Position numbers and translations under genes: made by a program | In this document: positions 15,505-25,284 of the stretch, piece after piece | Numbering within the stretch: position 1 is the stretch's first letter | How the letters are laid out: the number at the start of each line of letters is the position of its first letter | Notes under the pieces: model-generated | Database searches by the model: none | Told to the model about the DNA's origin: nothing | The model's input: the letters and a program-made list of their open reading frames with translations, nothing else | Assembly (NCBI RefSeq): GCF_004005945.1 | Contig: NZ_SACS01000018.1 | Location: forward strand, 38,414 to 102,413 | From: Rheinheimera riviphila | GTDB lineage: Bacteria; Pseudomonadota; Gammaproteobacteria; Enterobacterales; Alteromonadaceae | Length of the DNA: 64,000 nucleotides | Direction of reading: 5' to 3'

Positions 15505-16773
15505 CTACTCGGCGGCATAAAAGGCGTTCACGGCGCTGGTCGCAGCTTTCACCATGTCGCGTTCGGCCTTGGACAGCAGCGGGTTCCACACGTCGAAGAT
15601 CAGCACCACCCGCAACAGGTCACTATCGTTACGGGCCTCATGTTCGATGGTGTCATCGAACACCAGCACCTTGCCCTCCTGCCACCGCCGTTGCTCAAAC
15701 CCGACCCGGTACAGGCATTTTTCCGGGATGATCAGCGGTAAATGCACTACCAGCCGGGCATTGGTCTCGCCAGTGTGTGGCGGAATGGCCGTATGCGGCG
15801 ACAAAACCGAAAACATGGCGTTGGGGCACAAGCCGCCAATATCCGCCATCTCCACCGCTTGTAAGGCGGCGGCCGTCGCCGGACACCGGGCCAGATTGGC
15901 AGTATCCGGTACCCCCGCCCGCCATAAGGAATAACTGGCCCAGCGCGTCGACTGGTTCAGTTCCTGCCATTGGTTCACCGGCTGACCGTCGCGATAGTTG
16001 ATATAGGGCGTAAAGTCGGCCCCATGGTCGCTCAAAACCCGCATCATTTCCGCGCGGATATCGTCCGTGCGGGCCTCTAAATCGGCAACCCACGGAAACA
16101 GCTCGGTATTATAAAAAGGGATGGCCGGCAGGCGCGGGACATGCAGCTGATTGCACACCGAGTGATAAGGTGCAGTCTTGCCCGACAGGATCGACACAGC
16201 CTCGTCCCAGCGCTCCAAAACCGACGCCTCTAACGCGGCGCGGGTGCTGCCCAAGGCGCCCTGCAAGTGAGCCGTCAGCTCCTGCATGTGATCGTAAACC
16301 ACCTGGCGCGCCTCCGCCAACGGGGTTTTCAGCCATTCCGGGCACTCGCTGGGGAGTGGCGCGATCTTGATGGCATTGCGAAACATCGACGCCGCTGCGC
16401 GTTTTTTGCCCTGGCTATACAATATTTGGCCCTGGCCCAACAAGGCCGGCATGAAATAGGGGTCGATCGCCAGCGCCTGTTGCAAAGTATCCCATTGGCC
16501 TTGCACATCGCCCGTCTGCGCCCGGGCATTTGCCAGATGTAACAGCACCATCGGTTCCGTCGGCGCGGCCTGATGGGCGGATTGCAACAGCCCCACCGCA
16601 GTCGCTACATCGCCATTGGTCATGGCGATGATGCCCAGATTGAACAGTGCCTCAACATGAGTGGGCTTCAGACGGAGAACCTCAGTCCAAAGCTGATAGG
16701 CCTCCCGCACGCGCGCTTGCGCCGTGGCTTGCTTGGCACGCGCCAACAGATCCTGAAATGACTGACCCAACAA
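15505..16773 (-). CDS. TPR-containing aspartyl/asparaginyl beta-hydroxylase
   Basis: 422-aa cytoplasmic protein. Residues about 1-140 are TPR repeats (AYQLWTEVLRLKPTHVEALFNLG; LLQSAHQAAPTEPMVLLHLA; LQQALAIDPYFMPALLGQGQ). The C-terminal part is an Asp/Arg-hydroxylase domain (2-oxoglutarate, Fe(II)): HTGETNARLVVHLPL supplies the first iron histidine and the 2OG-binding Arg, and VFDDTIEHEARNDSDLLR the second histidine. The substrate is unknown. TTG start at 16773, supported by AGGGAGAG 5-7 nt upstream; no better ATG exists. It is sandwiched between intact ilvA and the ilvA fragment, so it likely arrived by an event that duplicated the ilvA end. Confidence 0.87.
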   Translation of the reverse strand: MLGQSFQDLLARAKQATAQARVREAYQLWTEVLRLKPTHVEALFNLGIIAMTNGDVATAVGLLQSAHQAAPTEPMVLLHLANARAQTGDVQGQWDTLQQALAIDPYFMPALLGQGQILYSQGKKRAAASMFRNAIKIAPLPSECPEWLKTPLAEARQVVYDHMQELTAHLQGALGSTRAALEASVLERWDEAVSILSGKTAPYHSVCNQLHVPRLPAIPFYNTELFPWVADLEARTDDIRAEMMRVLSDHGADFTPYINYRDGQPVNQWQELNQSTRWASYSLWRAGVPDTANLARCPATAAALQAVEMADIGGLCPNAMFSVLSPHTAIPPHTGETNARLVVHLPLIIPEKCLYRVGFEQRRWQEGKVLVFDDTIEHEARNDSDLLRVVLIFDVWNPLLSKAERDMVKAATSAVNAFYAAE

Positions 16774-16855
16774 CTGAACTCTCCCTTATCCGTACCTCGA
16801 CGATACCGCAGCATACCTGAGGTGATGGTCCAACGAAATAGGATAGGAAGTATAA

Positions 16856-18547
16856 TTAAGGCATCAAAAAAGTCCGATAAGCCCTATTCCCACTCACCAG
16901 TTGATAAGGATATCCAAGCGCCTCCAAATGCCCTTCAATCTCCGCCGGATCAGCAATCTCAAACCCTGCCAATACATCACCAGTCGCGGCGCCATGGTTG
17001 CGGTAATGGAACAAAGTGATATTCCACTTCTCGCCCAAGGTGTTGAGGAAGTTCATTAACGCACCGGGATATTCCGGGAAGTTAAATTGGTAGACCTGCT
17101 CTTGCACTAAACGTGGTGGCATGCCGCCGATCATGTAGCGGACGTGCAGTTTGGCGAGTTCGTCGTCGGAGAGGTCCTGGAAGTCGTAACCGGCGTCGAG
17201 CAGTGCCTGAGTCACTTGTTTTAGTTCTTCTGCGCCGCTGCGCAGTTTGATGCCGACAAAAATATGCGCTTTATTGTCCGAAGCATACCGGTAGTTAAAC
17301 TCGGTGATGGCGCGGCCGCCAAGCGTCTCGCAGAAGCGGCGGAAACTGCCTTTTTCTTCCGGAATGGTCACCGCAAACACCGCTTCTTTTTTCTCGCCGA
17401 GTTCACAGCGCTCGGACACGTAGCGCAGGGTATCAAAATTCAGGTTCGCGCCCGACAGCACAGCGGCAAAGTTTTGGCTGTGATCGGCGGTAGCGGCGTA
17501 TTTTTTCAAACCCGCCAAGGCCAAAGCACCTGCCGGTTCAGCGACGGCGCGTAGGTCTTCAAAAATATCTTTAATGGCGGCGCAGATTTCGTCGCTGGAA
17601 ACTGTGACCACATCGTCGCAATACAGCTGCGCCAGCTTAAAGGTCTCGTTGCCGATACGTTTGACTGCCACACCGTCGGCGAATAAGCCGACTCTTGGCA
17701 AAGTGACCGGCGCGCCGTTCAGCATCGCCACTTCTAAACAATTGGCGTCATCGGGTTCGACGCCAATCACCCGCACATTCGGCAGCACGGCTTTGATATA
17801 AACCGCCATGCCCGCCAGCAAACCACCGCCGCCGACCGGAATAAAGACCGCGTCTAGCTTGTTGTGCTGGGTCAGTAATTCTTTGGCGACTGTGCCCTGG
17901 CCTGCGATGACGTCGGCATCGTCGAACGGCGGAATGTATACCGCGCCTTGGGTTGCCGCCAGTTCAATGGCAAACCGGTTGGCTTCATCAAAGGCCGTAC
18001 CGTGCAGCATCACATGGCCACCGCGCGCGCGCACCGCCGCCACTTTAATTTCCGGCGTGGTGATGGGCATCACAATAGTGGCATTCAGGCCGAGCTTGCT
18101 GGCCGACATCGCCACGCCCTGGGCGTGATTGCCAGCCGAGGCACAGATCACACTCGGCGCTTCGGCGCTTTTATCACCAGCTGCCGCGGCGCTTGCTTTA
18201 TGCTGCGTCGCCACTTTATGCAGTTTATGAAAAGCACCACGTAATTTAAACGAATACACCGGCTGGTGATCTTCACGTTTTAAATACACATGATGACCCA
18301 GCCGCTGCGCCAGTTTGGGCATGGCTTGCAGCGGCGTTTCCACCGCCGCCTGGTACACCGGCGACAGCAGAATTTCGCGCAAATACTGCTGTTGCAATGC
18401 TTGCGCTTCGCTTTCGGATAAATCGCTTGGCGGATAATTCGGGTTGCGGATTGATGCTGATGCTTGAACCGCATGAGTTTCAACCGAAAGCGTTTCGACC
18501 GCCGGATCGACCAATACCACCGAGTTTTTTAAGGCCGCCTGACTCAT
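16856..18547 (-). CDS. ilvA: threonine deaminase (biosynthetic)
   Basis: PLP-dependent threonine ammonia-lyase that makes 2-oxobutanoate for isoleucine synthesis. 563 aa, longer than the about 514 aa of E. coli because of an N-terminal extension of about 45 residues. The PLP lysine sits in YSFKLRGAF, the phosphate-cup glycine loop is VGGGGLLAG, and two ACT-like regulatory repeats occupy the C-terminus ([34 protein letters not shown]). ATG at 18547 overlaps the ilvD stop (ATGA). Last ilv gene of the operon; feedback inhibition by isoleucine is expected from the ACT domains. Confidence 0.97.
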   Translation of the reverse strand: MSQAALKNSVVLVDPAVETLSVETHAVQASASIRNPNYPPSDLSESEAQALQQQYLREILLSPVYQAAVETPLQAMPKLAQRLGHHVYLKREDHQPVYSFKLRGAFHKLHKVATQHKASAAAAGDKSAEAPSVICASAGNHAQGVAMSASKLGLNATIVMPITTPEIKVAAVRARGGHVMLHGTAFDEANRFAIELAATQGAVYIPPFDDADVIAGQGTVAKELLTQHNKLDAVFIPVGGGGLLAGMAVYIKAVLPNVRVIGVEPDDANCLEVAMLNGAPVTLPRVGLFADGVAVKRIGNETFKLAQLYCDDVVTVSSDEICAAIKDIFEDLRAVAEPAGALALAGLKKYAATADHSQNFAAVLSGANLNFDTLRYVSERCELGEKKEAVFAVTIPEEKGSFRRFCETLGGRAITEFNYRYASDNKAHIFVGIKLRSGAEELKQVTQALLDAGYDFQDLSDDELAKLHVRYMIGGMPPRLVQEQVYQFNFPEYPGALMNFLNTLGEKWNITLFHYRNHGAATGDVLAGFEIADPAEIEGHLEALGYPYQLVSGNRAYRTFLMP

Positions 18548-20397
18548 ACATCTTCCAGCTTCGATAAATCGCGCACTGCACCTTTGTCGGCCGAGCTTGC
18601 CAATAAGGCGTAAGCTTTCAGCGCCGGGCTGACCGAGCGCACGCGATCAAGGGGTTTCCAGCCGAGTTTGCCTTTGGCGTTCATCGCATCACGGCGGCGC
18701 TGTAATTCGGCGGCGTCGATACGAATTTGAATCGAGCGGTTTGGAATATCGATATCAATGCCGTCACCTTCCTGCACCAGCGCGATGGCGCCGCCGCTGG
18801 CTGCTTCTGGTGATACGTGGCCAATCGATAAACCCGAAGTGCCGCCCGAAAACCGGCCGTCGGTGATTAAGGCGCAAGCTTTGCCCAAACCCATCGATTT
18901 TAAGTAACTGGTTGGATACAACATTTCCTGCATACCCGGGCCGCCTTTTGGCCCTTCGTAGCGGATAATAACTACATCACCGGCCACGACTTTGCCGGCC
19001 AGAATGGCCGCGACTGAATCGTCCTGGCTTTCAAAAATGCGCGCCACGCCTTTAAACACCAGGTTGTCTTTATCGACACCGGCAGTTTTGACGATACAGC
19101 CGTTCGGCGCTAAGTTGCCGTATAGCACGGCTAAACCGCCATCTTGTGAATAGGCGTTTTCTTTGCTGCGGATACAACCTTCAGCGCGGTCGTCGTCCAG
19201 ACTTGGGTAACGGCAGCTTTGTGAAAAGGCCTGCGTCGTGCGGATCCCGGCAGGTCCTGCGCGGTAGAATTCTTTTACCGCTTCATCTTGCGTGGTCATG
19301 ATGTCAAAGCGTTCTAACACATCGCCTAACGAGCTGCCCGCTACGTGTGGTGTATTGGGGTTCAATAAACCAGCACGATTGAGTTCGGCCAGAATGGCAA
19401 TCACGCCGCCTGCTCGGTGCACATCTTCCATATGATATTTTTGCGTCGACGGCGCCACTTTGGATAAATGCGGCACGATGCGCGATAAACGGTCGATATC
19501 GTTCATACCAAAATCGACTTCGGCTTCAATGGCGGCAGCGAGTAAATGCAGCACCGTATTGGTGGAGCCGCCCATCGCGATATCCAGCATCATGGCGTTT
19601 TCAAAGGCAGTTTTATTGGCGATGGAGCGTGGCAGTGCGCTCACATCATCGTTTTTATACCAGCGGTTGCACAGGTCCATAATGCGCGAACCGGCACTGA
19701 TAAACAGCGCTTTACGGTCGCTATGGGTGGCCAGCATCGAACCATTGCCCGGTTGGCCTAAACCTAATGCTTCTACCAAACAGTTCATCGAGTTGGCGGT
19801 AAACATGCCCGAGCAGGAGCCGCAGGTTGGACAGGCGCTTTTTTCAATTTTTTCGCTGTCTTCGTCACTGACGTTGGGGTTAGCCGCTGAGACCATGGCG
19901 TCGACCAGATCGAGTTTGATAATTTGATCAGACAGCTTGGTTTTACCGGCTTCCATCGGCCCGCCTGAGACAAAAATGGCTGGGATATTCAGGCGCAGCG
20001 CGGCCATCAACATGCCAGGGGTGATTTTGTCGCAGTTGGAGATACAGACCATGGCGTCGGCGCAGTGGCCGTTGACCATATATTCGACCGAGTCGGCAAT
20101 GATTTCACGCGACGGCAGGCTGTACAACATACCGCCGTGGCCCATCGCGATGCCGTCATCGATGGCGATGGTATTAAATTCTTTGGCGATACCGCCCGCT
20201 TCTTCAATGGCTTCGGCCACTAGTTTGCCGAGATCGCGTAAATGCACATGACCCGGCACAAATTGGGTAAAAGAGTTCACCACGGCGATGATTGGCTTAC
20301 CGAAATCGGTATCTTTGACGCCGGTAGCGCGCCATAAAGCGCGGGCGCCCGCCATATTGCGGCCTTCGGTGGTGGTGGCTGAACGTAATTTAGGCAT
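18544..20397 (-). CDS. ilvD: dihydroxy-acid dehydratase
   Basis: 617-aa IlvD/Edd family Fe-S dehydratase of isoleucine/valine synthesis, full length against E. coli (616). Cluster cysteines are visible in [12 protein letters not shown] and [12 protein letters not shown], and the C-terminal [20 protein letters not shown] motif is intact. GGAG precedes the ATG. It follows ilvM after a 350-bp gap where ilvE stands in enterobacteria, and it is coupled to ilvA by a 4-bp overlap. Confidence 0.98.
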   Translation of the reverse strand: MPKLRSATTTEGRNMAGARALWRATGVKDTDFGKPIIAVVNSFTQFVPGHVHLRDLGKLVAEAIEEAGGIAKEFNTIAIDDGIAMGHGGMLYSLPSREIIADSVEYMVNGHCADAMVCISNCDKITPGMLMAALRLNIPAIFVSGGPMEAGKTKLSDQIIKLDLVDAMVSAANPNVSDEDSEKIEKSACPTCGSCSGMFTANSMNCLVEALGLGQPGNGSMLATHSDRKALFISAGSRIMDLCNRWYKNDDVSALPRSIANKTAFENAMMLDIAMGGSTNTVLHLLAAAIEAEVDFGMNDIDRLSRIVPHLSKVAPSTQKYHMEDVHRAGGVIAILAELNRAGLLNPNTPHVAGSSLGDVLERFDIMTTQDEAVKEFYRAGPAGIRTTQAFSQSCRYPSLDDDRAEGCIRSKENAYSQDGGLAVLYGNLAPNGCIVKTAGVDKDNLVFKGVARIFESQDDSVAAILAGKVVAGDVVIIRYEGPKGGPGMQEMLYPTSYLKSMGLGKACALITDGRFSGGTSGLSIGHVSPEAASGGAIALVQEGDGIDIDIPNRSIQIRIDAAELQRRRDAMNAKGKLGWKPLDRVRSVSPALKAYALLASSADKGAVRDLSKLEDV

Positions 20398-20749
20398 GCG
20401 GTTTACTCCTGCATTTCTTTAAAAATAGGCTGACGTGTTGTTCAAGGCTCGTCAGCGGATAATTGTGCAAATTGTTCAGGGCCACTTGGTTGTTTGCCAT
20501 CGCCTGTAGCGATAGTCGTGCCGGGCTTTGCCCGTGCTGTTATGGGTCGAGCTTATTCTATAGTCTTTTTTCGAAACAATTAGTTTTGTTATTCGATGGT
20601 GTTTTCGTACGGCGTACTACCCTTCGGGTGAGTACGCCCTACTGTGGTACGACGAATTTTTCATAAAGCGTATGTCCATCGAGCGTAGGGCGTACTCACC
20701 GCGTTCGCGGTAGTACGCCGAACATGCCGAAAGCCCAAAAAACACTCCA
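20398..20749. other. intergenic gap in the ilv operon (site of missing ilvE)
   Basis: 350 bp with no supported gene, occupied mainly by the paired-hairpin repeat at 20610-20720 and a small CGGGC-TTT-GCCCG hairpin near 20525. No remnant of ilvE (branched-chain aminotransferase) can be recognised in any frame. Confidence 0.6.
20610..20720. repeat. BIME-like pair of inverted REP hairpins
   Basis: Two arms in opposite orientation (20610-20642 and 20685-20720), each itself a hairpin: GGCGTACTACCC-TTCG-GGTGAGTACGCC and GGCGTACTCACCGCG-TTCG-CGGTAGTACGCC. They are separated by 42 bp. This is the classic layout of a bacterial interspersed mosaic element. The transcript of ilvGM-DA must pass through it. 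Confidence 0.85.
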
Positions 20750-21025
20750 TCAAGCCCGCAGCGCAGCCGTGGCTGGTGCATGCAATTCCAGATGCTGTAC
20801 ATCGTATAACTTATTCAGCTGTGCCGTCAGCAGGCTGATTGGTTTGTCGCTTAGAATATTTAAAGTCACTAATAAACCATTGTTGTCGGCCAGTGGTTTC
20901 ATTTCCAGGCCGCACAGTTGAAAACCGCGGTAACGGGTGACTTGTAATAACCGCTCTACGGCCACCACTTCCAGGCCGGTCTGGATGGTTAAGGTATGTT
21001 GGGTGCTCATTGAATTGGTGCTCAT
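20750..21025 (-). CDS. ilvM: acetolactate synthase small (regulatory) subunit
   Basis: 91-aa ACT-domain subunit that partners IlvG (acetohydroxyacid synthase II). The ACT pattern is TGLEVVAVERLLQVTRYRGF...VTLNILSDKPISLLTAQLNKLYDV. ATG 21025 lies two bases after the ilvG stop, which fixes the start better than the longer frame running into ilvG. Size and position match enterobacterial IlvM. Confidence 0.9.
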   Translation of the reverse strand: MSTNSMSTQHTLTIQTGLEVVAVERLLQVTRYRGFQLCGLEMKPLADNNGLLVTLNILSDKPISLLTAQLNKLYDVQHLELHAPATAALRA

Positions 21026-21027
21026 GG

Positions 21028-22695
21028 TTAATCTTCCCACTGTGGCAAATCGGTCATCATGTCGTGGTTGGCGGCGCCTGGTGGTACTAACGGCCAAACG
21101 TTGTCGGTTTCATCAATCCGAACATGCAATAAATACGGGCCGGGCCAGGTGAACATGGCGTCGAGCGCGTCGGCGACTTCGTCTTTGCGGCTGATGCTGT
21201 GGCCCGGAATGGCAAAAGCGGCGGCCAGCGATACAAAATCCGGGTTATCCGATAAATCGGTTTCGCTATAACGGCCATTAAAAAACAGCTGCTGCCACTG
21301 TTTCACCATGCCAAGGCGCTGGTTGTCGATCACCACAATTTTCACCGGCAAACGGAAGCGTTTGATGGTGGCCAGTTCCTGCACATTCATCATAAAAGAG
21401 CCATCGCCGCTGACTACAATCGAGGTATCGTTCGGCCGCGAGATTTTCGCGCCAATCGCCGCCGGCAAACCAAAACCCATAGTCCCCAGGCCACCGCTGC
21501 TTAAATGATTGCGCGGGGTGTTAAAGCTCATATGCTGCGCCACCCACATCTGGTGCTGGCCCACGTCGCAGCTGACCACCGAATTGTCCGGCATCCGCTC
21601 GCTCAGTTGTTTCAACAGCAACGGCGCATAGATCCGCTCGCCCGGATGATCGTACCGCCAGCCGTGTTGCAGCTTCAGATTCAGACAATGTTGTTGCCAG
21701 TCGGCGCAATTGGTTGCCACCGCCATTTGTGGCAGTAACGCGCGTAAATCGCCGAGCATGGCGCAGTCGGCACGGCGTAATTTATTCAGTTCGGCGGGGT
21801 CGATATCGATATGAATAACCTTGGCTTCAGGCGCGAATTTCTGCAAATTGCCGGTGACGCGATCGTCAAACCGCGCGCCTAAGCAAATCAGTAAATCGGT
21901 TTGTTGCACCGCGATATTCGCCGCCTGAGTGCCGTGCATGCCCAGCATACTTAAATAATACGGATTGCTTTTATCGACCGAGCCCATGGCTTTTAAGGTA
22001 GTCACGCTTGGCATGCCGGTGGTTTGCAAGAAGTCATGCAGCTCGGTCAAAGCACCCGCCATATGCACGCCGCCGCCAATGTAAACGATTGGTTTCTTGG
22101 CGCTGGCGATCAGCTCGCGGGCTAATTGCAGTTGCTGCAATGGCAATACAGCCTGGGAAGTTTCCACCGCCGCCAACGAGCGTGGGGCAACATACTCAAC
22201 CTGCGCCAGCTGCACGTCTTTTGGAATATCGACCAGCACCGGTCCCGGCCGACCGCTTTGCGCCAGCACAAAGGCCTGACGTAAGGTGTCAGCTAAGTCA
22301 TTGACATTTTTCACTAAAAAGCTGTGTTTGGTCACCGTCAGCGATAAACCCAGTACATCCACTTCCTGAAACGCATCAGTGCCAGCAACGGCTTGCGACA
22401 CCTGACCGGTGATGGCAACTACCGGCACAGAATCCAGCAAAGCATCGGCTAATGAAGTGATGAGGTTGGTCGCACCAGGGCCTGAAGTCGCCATACAGAC
22501 GCCGGTTTTACCGGACGCGCGGGCAAAACCAATGGCGGAAAAGGCGCCGCCTTGTTCGTGGCGACAGAGGTAATGTTTGACCGGGCTTTGGTAGAGCGCG
22601 TCGTAAATCGGCATGATAGCGCCGCCAGGATAGCCAAAAATGCTCTCCACACCGTGCTCTGTCAGCAACTTGATCACTAATTCCGCGCCCGTCAT
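21028..22695 (-). CDS. ilvG: acetolactate synthase II large subunit
   Basis: 555-aa ThDP-dependent AHAS catalytic subunit condensing pyruvate with pyruvate or 2-oxobutanoate. The catalytic glutamate is in [18 protein letters not shown], the FAD/central domain follows, and the ThDP-Mg site is [20 protein letters not shown]. No frameshift (unlike E. coli K-12). AAGGAAAAGGT precedes the ATG at 22695. First structural gene of the operon, behind the ilvL attenuator. Confidence 0.97.
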   Translation of the reverse strand: MTGAELVIKLLTEHGVESIFGYPGGAIMPIYDALYQSPVKHYLCRHEQGGAFSAIGFARASGKTGVCMATSGPGATNLITSLADALLDSVPVVAITGQVSQAVAGTDAFQEVDVLGLSLTVTKHSFLVKNVNDLADTLRQAFVLAQSGRPGPVLVDIPKDVQLAQVEYVAPRSLAAVETSQAVLPLQQLQLARELIASAKKPIVYIGGGVHMAGALTELHDFLQTTGMPSVTTLKAMGSVDKSNPYYLSMLGMHGTQAANIAVQQTDLLICLGARFDDRVTGNLQKFAPEAKVIHIDIDPAELNKLRRADCAMLGDLRALLPQMAVATNCADWQQHCLNLKLQHGWRYDHPGERIYAPLLLKQLSERMPDNSVVSCDVGQHQMWVAQHMSFNTPRNHLSSGGLGTMGFGLPAAIGAKISRPNDTSIVVSGDGSFMMNVQELATIKRFRLPVKIVVIDNQRLGMVKQWQQLFFNGRYSETDLSDNPDFVSLAAAFAIPGHSISRKDEVADALDAMFTWPGPYLLHVRIDETDNVWPLVPPGAANHDMMTDLPQWED

Positions 22696-22756
22696 ACCTT
22701 TTCCTTTTTTCCTGACTTACATTTGACCTGCTGCTCAACACATTTTCACAGGCCCT

Positions 22757-22796
22757 AAAACGACAAAACCCCCGGACCTTTCGGTGCGGGGGTTTT
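22757..22796 (-). terminator. ilv attenuator terminator
   Basis: Reading on the minus strand: AAAACCCCCGCACC-GAAA-GGTCCGGGGGTTTT, then GTCGTTTT. A GC-rich stem with GAAA tetraloop and T-rich tail between the leader peptide stop and ilvG. Together with ilvL this is a transcription attenuator responding to charged Ile/Val/Leu tRNAs. Confidence 0.92.
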
Positions 22797-22817
22797 GCTG
22801 GTATCTGGTTTCTTCGT

Positions 22818-22907
22818 CTATCTGAAACCCAAACGGCAGCCCCCGCGGCGACTAATAATCACCACGACGAGGACCACAATAATGTTCAGGTTGTTTACTA
22901 AATTCAT
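22818..22907 (-). CDS. ilvL: ilv operon leader peptide
   Basis: 29-codon frame, ATG 22907 to TAG 22818, about 120 bp upstream of ilvG. Residues 9-18 are IIVVLVVVII, an unbroken run of regulatory codons, with further L and V before it. When Ile, Val or Leu tRNA is uncharged the ribosome stalls in this run and the terminator at 22757-22796 should not form. The composition matches E. coli ilvL, though the sequence is different. Confidence 0.9.
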   Translation of the reverse strand: MNLVNNLNIIVVLVVVIISRRGGCRLGFR

Positions 22908-23201
22908 TTTGGTATTAATAACTCTGTTGGTTATCTATTGAAACAAGTTGCCCAGCGGAGCTGGTGCGAATGACTATTAGAAATAGCCGTCTGAAAGGCC
23001 TAAGTCAATCGTTTTTTTGCTTTAAGTCGAAAATAGCCGTTCAAATGGCTATTGGCGGCCGCTGAATGTTAAATAAACAGCATTTCAGGGAAAGATGTAA
23101 CCAGTTTCGACCGCTGTTTCACGCTGGCAAGCCAAGCGACAATTGAGTAGACTCAAATCAGCAACCTCATTCACCTTCGCCGCCGGAGCTGTGCACAAGC
23201 G
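22908..23201. promoter_or_regulatory. ilv promoter region and intergenic gap
   Basis: Gap between ilvL (minus) and the DUF1289 gene (plus). It contains GAAATAGCCGT (near 22980) and AAAATAGCCG-TTCAAA-TGGCTATTGG (near 23032), the latter a 7-bp inverted repeat. These may be regulatory sites for ilv transcription, but no protein can be assigned. Confidence 0.35.
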
Positions 23202-23462
23202 ATGGATCAACTCGAGCTATTCGACTTACCCAACCCCTGCATTGGGGTCTGCCAAAGCAATAATCGCGGTTATTGCATTGGGTGTCTGCGCTCGCGGGAT
23301 GAACGTTTTAACTGGCCGCAAAAACCAGCAGCGGAACGGGCTAAAATTCTGAAACTGCTGGAACAACGCCGCGCCCGCCGTGATGCCGCGCGCCTCGCCG
23401 GAAAACCAGATAGCGGCTTTGAAGCCGACCAAACGCCTTTTACCCCCGACTTATTCGGCTGA
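23202..23462 (+). CDS. DUF1289 family protein
   Basis: 86-aa cysteine-rich small protein. The DUF1289 signature is present: NPCIGVCQSNNRGYCIGC with four cysteines, then LRSRDERFNWPQKPAAER. The pattern suggests metal or Fe-S binding; function unknown. An in-frame upstream extension is not needed. It precedes the histidine kinase by 40 bp or more on the same strand, but co-regulation is not evident. Confidence 0.9.
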   Translation: MDQLELFDLPNPCIGVCQSNNRGYCIGCLRSRDERFNWPQKPAAERAKILKLLEQRRARRDAARLAGKPDSGFEADQTPFTPDLFG

Positions 23463-23501
23463 TTTGCGGCCAGATTTCACTGCAACTGATTTGCCTAATA
23501 T

Positions 23502-25235
23502 TTGCCTAATATTGCCGCACTCTATACATTTAAAGCTGGATACAGCTTACCGGATCACTCCTTGACCAAAGCACCCGAAAATTCGTCCAGCGCCACTGCC
23601 CGCGCCGACTTACAACAACAACTGCTGGCAATCAAACATCGCTTTGTCGATGCTATCTGGCGCAGTTTTATTATCATCATTTTGATTGGGGTGCCGCTGT
23701 CGGTTTCGCGTTCCTTTACCAGCGGCTGGTTACCGATTTATACCCTGCATCTGGCTTATGGTCTATTGATTATCCTGATTGCACTGAACACCAAACGTTT
23801 GTCATTGCCGCTGAAATCCATGTTGTTGCTGTTTACGTTCTGGCTGATTGGGGTGCCGGGGATCTTCACTTTTGGCATGGCATCACCCGGCGTTTGGTGG
23901 CTGGTAGCCAGTTGCCTGGTGGCGCATGTGCTGTATTCCATCAGAGTCGCTATTGCTATGGCACTGCTGACGCTGCTGACCTTAAGTCTGATCGCCTTTG
24001 GTTTTGTCAGTGGCCTGTTGCAACTGCAGGTCGATGCCAATGTCTATTTGCGGCAGGCGTCGTCCTGGGCGACTTATATTATTGTCAATTCAGTGATGTT
24101 TTTTGTGGTGATCCGCGCGCTGCTGTCGTACAACGAAGCCAGTAAAGTCACCACCAAACACCAGTTCCGGCAATGGATTGACGATTTACCTCTGGGCGTT
24201 TTAGTTCGCGACAAAAACGGTCAGCCGTACTATCAAAACCAGGCCGCCAACTCCATGCTTGGCCCGTTATTGCAGCCTGATGCCAGTGGCAATGACAAAG
24301 TGGTGATCAGTGGCACCGAACTGCCTTACCCACCGCAGGATATGCCGGGCATGCGCGCCCTTCGTGGTGAAACCTGCATTGTCGACGATATCGAAATCAT
24401 TCAAGAGGGTCAGCGCCGCCAACTGCAAGCCTGGGGTCGCCCCGGTTACAACGCTGATGGCGAACTGGCGTATGGCATTGCTTCGTTTCAGGATATTACC
24501 GAACGCAAGCGGCTGGCGCTGTTAAAAGACCAATTTGTCTCCACCGTCAGCCACGAACTGCGGACGCCACTGACCTCCATTCGCGGGGCGCTGGGGTTAA
24601 TTTTAGGCAATACGCTGGGTGAGCCGCCGCCCAAAATGCTGAATATGCTGCAAATTGCTAATCAAAATTCGCAGCGCTTATTGCGGATCGTCAATGACAT
24701 TCTGGACTTACAAAAGATTGAAGCCAATCAGCTGGAATATCAGTTTCAGCCGGTTGATTTGGCGCAGCTGCTGCACGATGCCGTGCTGGAACTTGAAAGT
24801 TACGCCAGCGCGCATCAGGTGAGTTTTCATGTCACCGTCACTGCTACAGACGCCACTTTGACGGCTGATCCTAACCGGCTGATGCAAGTGTTGGCGAATC
24901 TGATGTCAAACGCCGCCAAATTTTCACCCGCCAACAGCAGCGTGTCGTTGCATCTGGAACAGACCACACCGGATCAACTGCGCCTGACCGTCACCGATCA
25001 GGGGCAGGGCATTCCGGATAGCTTTAAAACGAGGATTTTTCAGCCTTTTAGTCAGTCAGACGCCGCCGACAACCGCGCTCGCGGTGGCACCGGGCTTGGT
25101 CTGACCATCAGTAAAGCGATAGTCGAAAAACATGGCGGACAGATCCGCTATGTGAGCGCGACTGGCGAAGGCAGCAGTTTTATTATTGATTTACCGAGGC
25201 AACGGCGAGAGCAGCCCGAACTGCCGCAAGATTAA
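23502..25235 (+). CDS. orphan membrane sensor histidine kinase
   Basis: 577-aa (or 557-aa) sensor kinase. About six membrane helices in residues 50-220, a PAS-like region (about 235-345, with YGIASFQDITERKRLA at its end), HisKA with phospho-acceptor His in FVSTVSHELRTPLTSIRGAL, and HATPase_c with N box LANLMSNAAKFSP, GQGIPDSFKTRIFQPF and G boxes GGTGLGLTISKAIVEKHGG. The start is unsure: TTG 23502 gives the longest frame, TTG 23562 is an alternative. No response regulator gene lies nearby. The stop codon sits inside a perfect hairpin (25221-25246). Confidence 0.9.
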   Translation: MPNIAALYTFKAGYSLPDHSLTKAPENSSSATARADLQQQLLAIKHRFVDAIWRSFIIIILIGVPLSVSRSFTSGWLPIYTLHLAYGLLIILIALNTKRLSLPLKSMLLLFTFWLIGVPGIFTFGMASPGVWWLVASCLVAHVLYSIRVAIAMALLTLLTLSLIAFGFVSGLLQLQVDANVYLRQASSWATYIIVNSVMFFVVIRALLSYNEASKVTTKHQFRQWIDDLPLGVLVRDKNGQPYYQNQAANSMLGPLLQPDASGNDKVVISGTELPYPPQDMPGMRALRGETCIVDDIEIIQEGQRRQLQAWGRPGYNADGELAYGIASFQDITERKRLALLKDQFVSTVSHELRTPLTSIRGALGLILGNTLGEPPPKMLNMLQIANQNSQRLLRIVNDILDLQKIEANQLEYQFQPVDLAQLLHDAVLELESYASAHQVSFHVTVTATDATLTADPNRLMQVLANLMSNAAKFSPANSSVSLHLEQTTPDQLRLTVTDQGQGIPDSFKTRIFQPFSQSDAADNRARGGTGLGLTISKAIVEKHGGQIRYVSATGEGSSFIIDLPRQRREQPELPQD

Positions 25236-25246
25236 ACTTGCGGCAG
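25221..25246. terminator. hairpin spanning histidine kinase stop codon
   Basis: CTGCCGCAAG-ATTAAA-CTTGCGGCAG, a perfect 10-bp stem with the stop TAA in the loop. There is no adjacent T run, so it may act as a transcript 3'-end barrier rather than a classical terminator. Confidence 0.6.
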
Positions 25247-25284
25247 GTGTTCGAACCTTTTGTTGTGATCGTGAGTTGTGATGG

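Noticed and set aside
15695..16093. 132-codon minus-strand frame within the hydroxylase gene
   Set aside because: Same strand but another frame of a gene with clear domains; low-complexity Gly/Arg composition typical of a shadow frame.
20463..20666. 67-codon plus-strand frame in the ilvM-ilvD gap
   Set aside because: It runs through the BIME hairpins, has no ribosome site and no protein-like character.
22975..23060. AATAGCC repeats as a binding-site array
   Set aside because: Only two or three short matches; one is a simple 7-bp hairpin. Too little to name a site.
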